Below the pieces are notes generated by a model, which was not told the DNA's origin, made no database searches, and was given only the letters and a program-made list of their open reading frames with translations. Position numbers and translations under genes: made by a program. This document shows, piece after piece, positions 1 through 5,508 of a stretch of DNA of 5,579 bases. Where the stretch lies: NCBI GenBank assembly GCA_042091035.1, contig JBELIG010000213.1:1-5579 (forward strand), in the 5' to 3' direction. How positions within the stretch are numbered: the first letter of the stretch is position 1; each line of letters opens with the position of its first letter. Source of the stretch: AM-2324 sp042091035 (GTDB lineage Bacteria > Bacteroidota > Bacteroidia > Chitinophagales > Saprospiraceae).

Positions 1-357
1 CTGATGAGAAGAATAAATAGGCTAGTGATTTTGTTCATTTTTGATCTTTAAGGTTCAGAGAATCGGTTTTCGGTGTGCAAAATACATGCAGTCTGCGAAC
101 TGAATCTTCGCAGTGATCAAAACAGGTATTTTTTTTGAGTAAAATTTGATATTAAGTAATTTATAGAGGAGCAAAAAGAGCTGATTGAGGTCTAAGGAAT
201 TGATAGTATGGGAAGTAGGAAATCATAAACAAACTTTAATTGATTCAAGTAGTCATTTACGCACACTAAACACGGCAGTCAAAGCTATTTTTTTACTTAA
301 GTGACTTTACTCAGCCGATAATCCTAAACTACTTTTTGCTCAGCAGGAAGTTTTATT
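1..357. other. Upstream region without a convincing gene
   Basis: No long open frame covers this stretch. The plus frame starting at base 1 is open for 16 codons and stops with TAA at 49-51; this could be the tail of an upstream gene, but it is too short to judge. The remainder is AT-rich, with a small hairpin at 93-113 and an 8-T run at 129-136. An AGGAAG at 345-350 lies 7 bases before an ATG at 358, and an AGGAGA at 375-380 lies 13 bases before the ATG at 394, so either could serve as a ribosome binding site for the downstream gene. I found no exact match to the Bacteroidota promoter consensus (TTTG, then TAnnTTTG). The closest is TACTTTTTG at 330-338, which has one extra base. I do not call a promoter. 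Confidence 0.5.
93..113. other. Small inverted repeat (hairpin)
   Basis: CTGCGAA (93-99) and TTCGCAG (107-113) are perfect reverse complements around a 7-base loop. The nearest T-run on the plus strand begins 15 bases after the stem, too far for a normal intrinsic terminator. It could be a degraded terminator of an upstream gene or a chance palindrome. No function is claimed. Confidence 0.35.
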
Positions 358-393
358 ATGTTAGTTTTTTATTCAGGAGAAAAACTTCACATT

Positions 394-2694
394 ATGACTA
401 GGATATCCCAATTTAAATCTATCAAGCTTATATCTATTTTTACTAAAGGGATTCTGCTCCTTATACTTTGTTTGAGTAAGCCGATTTTGTCCCAAAACAA
501 CGATTTACAACTAATCCACGCTTCGGATGGCTTTAACAATAGTTGGTATGGTAAGAGCATAAGCCTATCAGATGATTATCTAGTGGTAGGATCTATTGCT
601 TCGCTTAATTCAAATTCAGTTACGCATGGTGCTTGTTATGTTTATACAAAGGATATCAATGGGAACTGGGGGAATGAGCAAAAGATCATCTACCCTGGAA
701 ATGACACACATAGTTTGTTTGGCTCTTCGGTGTCCATATCTGGCAATACTATCGTTGTAGGAGCTGTTTTCGAGGTTGCGCAAATAGGTGGGACTGGAGC
801 AGCATATGTATATGAAGTAGATGGAAATGGGCAATGGAATTTTAAGCAGAAATTAATTCCAATTGATACCGCTCCTAACTTAAAATTTGGAAACAATGTA
901 TTTATCTCAGAAGGGTATATGGCAGTGCAATCGGAAGGAAACTTCTTCCTTAATCAGCCGAGTATAGTAACTATATTTGAAAAGGGAAATGACGGTTTTT
1001 GGTCTGAAGTACAAAAAATAGAACCCCTTGGGGCGAACGAATCTCAGACTTTTGGTATTGACTTATGTATTTATGGTGATTATTTAGTTGTTGGCAATTC
1101 TCAATACAGTGATATTGCTACATATCAAGGGGCTGTTCATATTTATCAAAGAGACGGAAATGGCATGTGGATAAATGAAACCACCCTTAGCCCTAATAAT
1201 GATTTAGAGTATTTTAGTTTTGGTCAGTCAGTCAGTATGTATGAAAATACACTTATGGTTGGTGCACCATCTTTATTTAATTTTATAGATTATCCAGGCC
1301 TTGTTTATGTGTATGAACTAAATGGGACAGGAAATTGGAATATTGATCAAGTATTAAATGCTCCAAATACAGAAGAATACGATGGTTTTGGAGCTGATGT
1401 AAAAGTCCATAAAAATCAATTAATAGTTGGCGGACAGAATCATATACCTAATTCACCACCATCTGGTTACGCGCATTACTTCTTAAAGACAGGAAATTCA
1501 GATTGGATTCATGAGGAGATGTATTTACCAGTTGATGCCAATACCAGTCAAAGATTCGGATATAATGTCGCTATTTCAGAAAGTGCCCTTGCTATTGCCG
1601 ATGAGAACAATGCTTTAGATGGAAATTATGCCGGAGCTGTTTTTGTAAAAAATATATATTGTTCATTTACGCTTGACTGCCCAGAAGATCTTACCATAAA
1701 AACGAATACAGCTAGCTGCGAAGGATTGATTGCCTTCGAAGAAGCTGCGTTTAATCCTGTAATTATTGAAGGTTGCGGAGATATTACCTTAAGCCAGACC
1801 GCTGGTCCCCTTTTGGATGAGCTGGCAGAGTTAGGCAGTTATGAACTTAGCTTTGAAGCGGTCTCTGAGGAAGGCGCTTCAGCCGAATGTAGCTTTATCC
1901 TTGAAGTCGTAGATGAAGAAGCACCCATTGCCTCTTGCCAAGATTTAGAATTGCTGATCAAGCCTTGTGAAGAGTTAACTATTTCCACTGAAGAAATTGA
2001 TTTTGGATCCACAGATGCCTGCGGTATAGATTCCTACAATTTATCCCAAACTACATTTGATGAAAGTCATATAGGTACTAATCCAGTAGAACTTACTGTA
2101 ATCGACATAAACGGAAACAGTAGCACCTGCAATGCAAATGTTCTTATAAACCCTGCCATCAACATAGATGAATCTAGACTCATTGAGGCAGAAAACATAA
2201 CTGTAACCTACGGAGACCGAGTAGATCTAATTCCCAGCATCGACAATCAAGATTGGTTGATCTTTTCATGGTATGTAGACGGAACCCTGTATTGTGAAGA
2301 CTGCTATTCTATTAGTATAAGTCCTGAATCAAATGTGCTGGTAGAACTGCTTGTCCAAGATGCAGCAGACTGCATCACCCTAAGCGATGCTGTCAACATA
2401 CAACTTTTGGTCGATTACTCCGTACATATTCCTACCGCCTTCTCCCCTAATTACGATGGTGCCAATGATCTATTTCAAGCATACTTCTCTGATGGTGTGG
2501 AGCGTGCCTATGAATTACAAGTTCGAGATCGCTGGGGTAATATTTTATACCACAAAAAGGGTGAGCAGACTGGTTGGGATGGACGATTCAGAGGTGAGGA
2601 AGCGAATGTTGGGGTTTATAGCTACACACTGGTATTTAGTCTGGTGAATGGAGAGGAAGTTGTGGAGACTGGGGATGTTTGTTTGGTGCGGTAA
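394..2694 (+). CDS. Secreted FG-GAP propeller protein with HYR-like modules and a T9SS type B sorting domain
   Basis: Probably a cell-surface or released protein exported by Sec and then T9SS. Residue numbers count from the upstream ATG at 358. A basic stretch and hydrophobic core (about 16-45, ending LCLSKPILSQ) form a signal peptide. Residues 50-435 hold seven FG-GAP-type units (FG-GAP_2 style), each with an FG-like dipeptide (YG at 64-65, then FG at 121, 177, 232, 288, 344, 400), a V/A-V-G strand and, in most, an aromatic-Y-x-x-dG-x-G-x-W strand. Seven units fit one complete seven-bladed propeller. Residues 437-520 (CPEDLTI...C...VVDEEAP) and 523-597 resemble HYR modules, and 600-687 looks Ig/PKD-like. 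Residues 690-778 match the gliding-motility-associated C-terminal domain (TIGR04131): IPTAFSPNYDGANDLF, then DRWGNILY, GWDG, and a final GDVCLVR. I prefer the ATG at 394 because it gives a normal-length signal-peptide n-region; the ATG at 358 has the better-spaced AGGAAG and adds 12 residues. The ligand or substrate is unknown, and no catalytic residues are apparent. A PorP/SprF-type partner, often beside type B cargo genes, is not present downstream. Confidence 0.93.
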   Translation: MTRISQFKSIKLISIFTKGILLLILCLSKPILSQNNDLQLIHASDGFNNSWYGKSISLSDDYLVVGSIASLNSNSVTHGACYVYTKDINGNWGNEQKIIYPGNDTHSLFGSSVSISGNTIVVGAVFEVAQIGGTGAAYVYEVDGNGQWNFKQKLIPIDTAPNLKFGNNVFISEGYMAVQSEGNFFLNQPSIVTIFEKGNDGFWSEVQKIEPLGANESQTFGIDLCIYGDYLVVGNSQYSDIATYQGAVHIYQRDGNGMWINETTLSPNNDLEYFSFGQSVSMYENTLMVGAPSLFNFIDYPGLVYVYELNGTGNWNIDQVLNAPNTEEYDGFGADVKVHKNQLIVGGQNHIPNSPPSGYAHYFLKTGNSDWIHEEMYLPVDANTSQRFGYNVAISESALAIADENNALDGNYAGAVFVKNIYCSFTLDCPEDLTIKTNTASCEGLIAFEEAAFNPVIIEGCGDITLSQTAGPLLDELAELGSYELSFEAVSEEGASAECSFILEVVDEEAPIASCQDLELLIKPCEELTISTEEIDFGSTDACGIDSYNLSQTTFDESHIGTNPVELTVIDINGNSSTCNANVLINPAINIDESRLIEAENITVTYGDRVDLIPSIDNQDWLIFSWYVDGTLYCEDCYSISISPESNVLVELLVQDAADCITLSDAVNIQLLVDYSVHIPTAFSPNYDGANDLFQAYFSDGVERAYELQVRDRWGNILYHKKGEQTGWDGRFRGEEANVGVYSYTLVFSLVNGEEVVETGDVCLVR

Positions 2695-2712
2695 GAGAAG
2701 GCTTCTAATTCA

Positions 2713-2728
2713 GTACTTCCGCAAGTAC
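2713..2728. other. Short hairpin after the T9SS cargo gene
   Basis: GTACTT (2713-2718) and AAGTAC (2723-2728) pair around a CCGC loop, 18 bases after the stop codon. It lacks a T-run and lies just before the stronger terminator. It may be a 3'-end stabilising element or simply chance. Confidence 0.3.
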
Positions 2729-2745
2729 AGAAGTGTATTAATAGG

Positions 2746-2793
2746 AAATGCACATACTTCAACCTCTAGGTGGTTTGGGTATGTGCATTTTTT
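2746..2793 (+). terminator. Rho-independent terminator of the plus-strand gene
   Basis: A perfect 12-base stem, AAATGCACATAC (2746-2757) with GTATGTGCATTT (2779-2790), runs directly into a six-T stretch (2788-2793) on the plus strand. The 21-base loop contains a further AACC/GGTT pairing. It lies 51 bases after the TAA of the T9SS cargo gene and 37 bases before the end of the convergent minus-strand gene. Read on the minus strand, the stem ends in three T then CC, so it would stop the convergent transcript less efficiently, though two-way action is possible. Confidence 0.88.
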
Positions 2794-2829
2794 AATTAGA
2801 ATTGCAATTCCAATCTATACTATTCGTAT

Positions 2830-3891
2830 CTAAAGATCTTCAAGTTGCATGTTTAGGCCCAATTCTGGCAACATACTTTTAATCCTATTAAAGTCTTTAA
2901 CAGCGCTTTCAAGGATTGCTCTTTCTTGGCCATAATCTATAAAAAGGTAATCATTTTCCTCATCAGCTAAGATTTTCTGTCCCTTTAAATTACGTTTGTA
3001 ATCTTCAGAGTCTTCACAATCTTCGCAGTCTTCACAGTCTTCACAATCTTCGCAATCTTCGTTTTCTTCGTAGTCTTCAGAGTCTTCAGTACTTCGTCCG
3101 TCAGAATCACAGAGATACTTGCTAGGACTCAAATATGCAAGTCCACCATCATCTAAAAGAATAGAATATTTATGTAAATCATCATAACAATGGCCAGATA
3201 TATATTTTGTTATACCATAGCCGTCCAATCCACCCATAAAACCCCAAGAATAAGAATCCATATCTATATAATAAGGAGCAGCCCAATCAATGGCTTCATA
3301 CAATGCTTGGTATTTCTCATTCTTACTGTTCATTAATTTATAGTGCAGGTCATTAAAAAACAAAATTGCATCGAAGGAAGAGAACGTATTAGGATTCTTA
3401 TCAAATCCAATCTTGCTAGACCTCTTAAAACATCCTTCCAGATATTGTATATCCCAGATATTAATCACAGTATGATAAAAACAAAAGCTACCCTCCAGGT
3501 AGATAAAATCTCCCTTATGCAAAAAGAACTTAGATTCAATATTCATCTTATGCTCCCTATCTACCTTAGATATAAGTTCAATTTTATTCCAATACCATAA
3601 TGCTTGGTAGTCTGCAATCTCCCTTGATACGGATTGCTGCAATTGTTCTTTAGATACCTCCTCATTGAAACAAAGATGTAAGTGCACCTCCTTTTCAATT
3701 TGCTCTAGGAATGCCTTGGTTTTTGAATCCTTAAAATAAGTCTTCAAAAAAATATGCTGATACAGATAGCTATGATAAATATTGCTCAGCCTATACCTAG
3801 TAGGCATTGTTTCAAAAGAGAAATCTAGATTCCAGTCGATAGATTCAGGGAGTAGTTTTAAATCTTCCCAAGATTTTAGGGTTTTACTCAT
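2830..3891 (-). CDS. Uncharacterised 353-residue protein with an acidic Glu-Asp-X repeat
   Basis: I do not recognise the family. The protein has no signal peptide or membrane segment, so it is probably cytoplasmic. Residues 1-260 look like an ordinary folded domain rich in aromatic residues, for example a Tyr/His-rich helix near 38-48, a Trp/Tyr cluster near 98-101 and a glycine-rich GFMGGLDGYG at 217-226. Residues 269-298 are ten consecutive Glu-Asp/Glu-X triplets, with X = S, Y, N, C, C, C, C, C, S, Y. The remaining 55 residues return to normal composition and end in a predicted helix (ERAILESAVKDFNRIKSML), so the repeat looks like an internal linker or loop rather than a tail. The start is an ATG at 3889-3891 and the stop is TAG. 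The gene converges on the T9SS cargo gene, with 135 bases between them including a terminator. The next minus-strand gene upstream ends 142 bases away. An immunity or stress role is conceivable for such an orphan but has no direct support. Confidence 0.85.
   Translation of the reverse strand: MSKTLKSWEDLKLLPESIDWNLDFSFETMPTRYRLSNIYHSYLYQHIFLKTYFKDSKTKAFLEQIEKEVHLHLCFNEEVSKEQLQQSVSREIADYQALWYWNKIELISKVDREHKMNIESKFFLHKGDFIYLEGSFCFYHTVINIWDIQYLEGCFKRSSKIGFDKNPNTFSSFDAILFFNDLHYKLMNSKNEKYQALYEAIDWAAPYYIDMDSYSWGFMGGLDGYGITKYISGHCYDDLHKYSILLDDGGLAYLSPSKYLCDSDGRSTEDSEDYEENEDCEDCEDCEDCEDCEDSEDYKRNLKGQKILADEENDYLFIDYGQERAILESAVKDFNRIKSMLPELGLNMQLEDL
2998..3087 (-). repeat. 9-base in-frame tandem repeat coding Glu-Asp-X
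   Basis: Ten 9-base units lie inside the 353-residue protein gene. Each codes Glu-Asp-X, except one Glu-Glu-Asn. Glu is always GAA, Asp alternates GAC and GAT, and X varies between TCT, TAC, AAC, TGC and TGT, mostly single-base changes of one another. Five successive Cys units give cysteines spaced every three residues (280, 283, 286, 289, 292). EDS-EDY pairs flank the array on both sides, suggesting growth from a duplicated 18-base unit. Because the unit is a multiple of three, copy number can change without a frameshift. Confidence 0.9.
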
Positions 3892-4033
3892 AGTAAATGG
3901 GGTTTATGTGCGCAGCAAACTGCACTAGTCCGATGAAGACAAAGCAGCCGCAAATAGTTTATTAAAGTATGATTAGGAGGCCTAGACCTGCCAAATTAAT
4001 TAGTGGATAGCTATAGAAATCGATTGAAAAATT

Positions 4034-4417
4034 TTATGGTATAATATCTACCTTGATCAAGCCATTTTTCTTCATATTCTGCCTATACGCTGAATGCAGC
4101 ATGGCTTGACTGAAGATTAATTCATCCAGATCATCGTCATCGTCATCGATATGGGAACTGGATGCTCCGGGAGCAACTGTGTTTTTCTCGGAGTCTACAG
4201 CGGGATTTGTTTGATTAGATATTTTGGATTGTTCAGCTTTTAATTTGTCGGCTCTTTCCTTCTCCTGACTTGCTTGAATTTCCTTCTCAAAATCTGTCAA
4301 TTTGAAGGTTCCACACCAAGCCCAAGCAGGTCTTTCAGGGCGATTTATTTCGGGCTTCGGTTGCTTCCCTAAGAGTTGTTTGAACAACTGGCTAATTCTT
4401 TCAATAAATGGGGTCAT
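4034..4417 (-). CDS. Uncharacterised 127-residue charged protein with a poly-Asp run
   Basis: I do not recognise the family. Read from the ATG at 4415-4417, the protein has a basic, amphipathic N-terminus (MTPFIERISQLFKQLLGKQ), a proline-rich stretch leading to a PAWAWCGTF motif at about 30-38, a highly charged probable helix at 41-67 (Glu/Lys/Gln-rich), and a Ser/Ala/Gly-rich linker. Six consecutive Asp residues follow (91-96), then a hydrophobic-to-basic C-terminal segment ending IKVDIIP. There is no signal peptide or clear membrane segment. The frame can be extended four codons to a TTG at 4427-4429, but the ATG is the more likely start. The TAA stop at 4034-4036 is 142 bases before the start of the next minus-strand gene, with no clear terminator between them. 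The compact motif patches joined by low-complexity linkers suggest a binding or adaptor protein; this is inference only. Confidence 0.72.
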   Translation of the reverse strand: MTPFIERISQLFKQLLGKQPKPEINRPERPAWAWCGTFKLTDFEKEIQASQEKERADKLKAEQSKISNQTNPAVDSEKNTVAPGASSSHIDDDDDDLDELIFSQAMLHSAYRQNMKKNGLIKVDIIP

Positions 4418-4443
4418 ATTTTTTCTCAATAGTCGTTAAAAAT

Positions 4444-4457
4444 CAAGTAAATACTTG
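4444..4457. promoter_or_regulatory. Palindrome upstream of the 127-residue protein gene
   Basis: CAAGTA (4444-4449) and TACTTG (4452-4457) form a 6-2-6 inverted repeat, 26 bases upstream of the minus-strand ATG at 4417. The size and position suit an operator for a dimeric regulator or a short leader hairpin. A loose match to the Bacteroidota -7 box on the minus strand (TATCTTTA for TAnnTTTG) lies further upstream at 4474-4481, with no clear -33 partner. The 4418-4620 gap otherwise shows no gene that I trust on either strand. Confidence 0.3.
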
Positions 4458-4610
4458 TGTTTTGTGTAGGATATAAAGATACAAAAAAGGGCACTAAAAG
4501 AATAGTTTTACAAGGTCTAAAGAGCTTTATTTTGAGTCTTTTTTTGTCAGTTTTTCATGACCTAAAAAATGTGTTTTACAAGCTGAAAATTCAGGTTTTT
4601 TCGGGTCTGA

Positions 4611-4642
4611 TAAAAGGAAAAGAGCCACAAAAATGTGGCTCT
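4611..4642 (-). terminator. Rho-independent terminator of the 64-residue protein gene
   Basis: AGAGCCAC (4621-4628) and GTGGCTCT (4635-4642) form a perfect 8-base stem with a 6-base A/T loop. On the minus strand the stem is followed by the T-rich tract TTTCCTTTTA (4620-4611). It starts only 5 bases after the TGA of the 64-residue protein gene, which supports that gene being real and separately terminated. On the plus strand no T-run follows, so it is directional. Confidence 0.82.
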
Positions 4643-4647
4643 AATAA

Positions 4648-4842
4648 TCAATTTAACAAGGTCAGTAACAAATTACCTTTCCCTACTTTTCGTCCATTAC
4701 GGGTTTTGGTAACATCGGTGCGAGGATCATAGTAACCAAGCTTTTTACCTTTAGAATCCTTGAGCTCCTGGACACCATGTCCACTGGTCCATATTTTACC
4801 CATAACTTTTCCTTTTGCGTCTTTGAGGATTTGATTAGACAT
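4648..4842 (-). CDS. Small beta-flower-like protein, 64 residues
   Basis: A very small protein built from short glycine-turn repeats: LKDAKGKVMGKI (about 6-17), LKDSKGKKLGYYD (27-39) and TRNGRKVGKGNLL (47-59). The pattern [D/N]-x-x-G-[K/R]-x-[L/M/V]-G repeated over about 60 residues and closing in G-x-G-N-L-L-x-x-L-L is how I remember the 4-fold (or 5-fold) beta-flower small protein families, whose function is unknown to me. This assignment is by pattern recognition only. The protein is basic, with no signal peptide or membrane segment. The start is secure: the ATG at 4840-4842 is preceded two codons upstream by an in-frame TGA. The gene has its own terminator 5 bases after the stop. A leader element shared with the next gene upstream ends 20 bases before its start. 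The gene upstream ends 151 bases away. Confidence 0.8.
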   Translation of the reverse strand: MSNQILKDAKGKVMGKIWTSGHGVQELKDSKGKKLGYYDPRTDVTKTRNGRKVGKGNLLLTLLN

Positions 4843-4862
4843 CTTTCATTTGTTTTAATGGT

Positions 4863-4895
4863 CCTACTCTTGAGGCTTTTCGGATTCCGCCGTGT
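4863..4895 (-). promoter_or_regulatory. Shared leader element, copy 1
   Basis: This 33-base stretch matches 5476-5508 at 30 positions. The plus-strand blocks CCTACTC, GGCTTTTCGGATT and CGCCGTGT are identical in both copies, and the three differences lie between them. On the minus strand it ends exactly 20 bases before the ATG of the 64-residue protein gene. A further AAAACAA is shared in the 20-base spacer, shifted by one base. In-frame changes and stop codons make a coding origin unlikely. It could be a promoter-proximal or 5' UTR element, or a leftover of a duplication. Its function is unknown. Confidence 0.7.
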
Positions 4896-4910
4896 GTTTT
4901 AGGATTCCAC
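4877..4910. repeat. Direct repeat inside and beside leader copy 1
   Basis: TTTTCGGATTCCGC (4877-4890) and TTTTAGGATTCCAC (4897-4910) agree at 12 of 14 positions, with starts 20 bases apart, about two helical turns. The second unit lies just outside the block conserved in leader copy 2 and has no clear counterpart there. The arrangement resembles tandem binding sites on one face of the helix, but no regulator is known. Confidence 0.45.
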
Positions 4911-4993
4911 CTTCCTTTAGTTTAGATTGAGCTCGGAAGTAATACCAAGTTCAATCATTAATTTGGGTAAGTTCAAATTGAAAAGAAACCTAT

Positions 4994-5455
4994 TTACTTC
5001 AAACCGTCTATAAATGTGTTGAAAGCATATTGTTTACCCTCGAATGTTCCACACTCGTGCTTCCAGAGATCAAGTTCCATAGCACGAACCATGAATATAC
5101 AAGCAGAGTCAGTGTATGCATTTCCGGAGAAATAAATATAGACTCTATGCCCATCCTCCGTATTATATTCATAAGATTCCTGAATTTCATGTCCCATATC
5201 AGAAGCTATGGTCTTAGCAAATATATTGGCCTCATAAGGACTTACATTGATGAATTCTGAATTAGCTACGTCATCTTCAATAAAGAAATCACTGATGACA
5301 AGTAAAGCCAAAATACCTGTTACTATCCAACGGGCATTTTTAGTCCACATTTCATGTTTCCACATATAATACAGCCCCAACGGGAAAAAGAAAATCAATA
5401 ATAGGATTACATTTCTTGGGTTTTCATGCCATCTTGGCTTTTGATACTCTTCCAT
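4994..5455 (-). CDS. Small membrane protein with two N-terminal transmembrane segments
   Basis: I do not recognise a named family. From the ATG at 5453-5455 the protein has 153 residues. It starts with a short polar segment (MEEYQKPRWHENPRN), then a hydrophobic helix at about 15-32 (ILLLIFFFPLGLYYMW), a short basic loop (KHEMWTKNARW), a second helix at about 42-58 (WIVTGILALLVISDFF), and a soluble domain of roughly 95 residues with two cysteines (119, 135). The helix-PLGLYYMWKH-loop-helix hairpin recurs in many small bacterial membrane proteins as an anchor for varied soluble domains. The topology of the C-terminal domain is uncertain because both the N-terminus and the loop are basic. An upstream in-frame ATG at 5471-5473 would add six residues. 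I prefer 5455 because it places the shared leader element 20 bases before the start, exactly as in the 64-residue gene, and because leader-like sequence would otherwise cover the extra codons. Confidence 0.82.
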   Translation of the reverse strand: MEEYQKPRWHENPRNVILLLIFFFPLGLYYMWKHEMWTKNARWIVTGILALLVISDFFIEDDVANSEFINVSPYEANIFAKTIASDMGHEIQESYEYNTEDGHRVYIYFSGNAYTDSACIFMVRAMELDLWKHECGTFEGKQYAFNTFIDGLK

Positions 5456-5475
5456 TAGTATACTTGTTTTCATTT

Positions 5476-5508
5476 CCTACTCATAAGGCTTTTCGGATTG
5501 CGCCGTGT
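5476..5508 (-). promoter_or_regulatory. Shared leader element, copy 2
   Basis: The partner of 4863-4895, with 30 of 33 positions identical. On the minus strand it ends 20 bases before the preferred ATG at 5455, or 2 bases before the alternative ATG at 5473. Beyond the block, toward the window edge, similarity fades: an A-run on the minus strand, then a GC-richer stretch (5517-5535) with a weak AGTGG/CCACT pairing. No T-run follows that pairing on the minus strand, so I do not read it as a terminator. Confidence 0.7.

Noticed and set aside
1..40. CTGATGAG at the window start resembles the first core of a hammerhead ribozyme
   Set aside because: No stem II followed by the GAAA core is found downstream at a suitable distance, so the catalytic fold cannot form.
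103..118. AATCTTCGCAGT shared between the upstream hairpin and the Glu-Asp-X coding repeat
   Set aside because: A 12-base match between two places in a window of this size is expected about once by chance, and the repeat unit itself supplies many tries.
261..290. Possible third, partial copy of the shared leader (TAAACACGGC followed by CAAAGC) upstream of the T9SS cargo gene
   Set aside because: Only about 9 consecutive bases match and the rest needs gaps. This is close to chance level in an AT-rich intergenic region.
2387..2833. Two short plus-strand frames over and beyond the end of the T9SS cargo gene
   Set aside because: The first lies out of frame within the conserved sorting domain. 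The second overlaps the domain's end and runs through the strong terminator.
3900..3925. GCAG-CAAA-CTGC hairpin ahead of the 353-residue protein gene
   Set aside because: A four-base stem is too short to interpret and no longer structure builds on it.
4457..4732. Plus-strand open frame of 91 codons opposite the 64-residue gene and its terminator
   Set aside because: It crosses the minus-strand terminator and the coding strand of a better supported gene, starts inside the palindrome, and its translation has no domain-like pattern.
4947..4979. Direct repeat AAGTTCAA (4947 and 4969) and weak AATTTG/CAAATT hairpin (4960-4979) after the membrane protein gene
   Set aside because: The stem is only six A/T-rich pairs with no T-run on the minus strand, so it does not qualify as a terminator, and the repeat is short enough to be chance.
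4843..4993. Integron attC site between the two leader-bearing genes
   Set aside because: No RYYYAAC/GTTRRRY core pair with an extended imperfect palindrome is visible, and no integrase gene is in the window.
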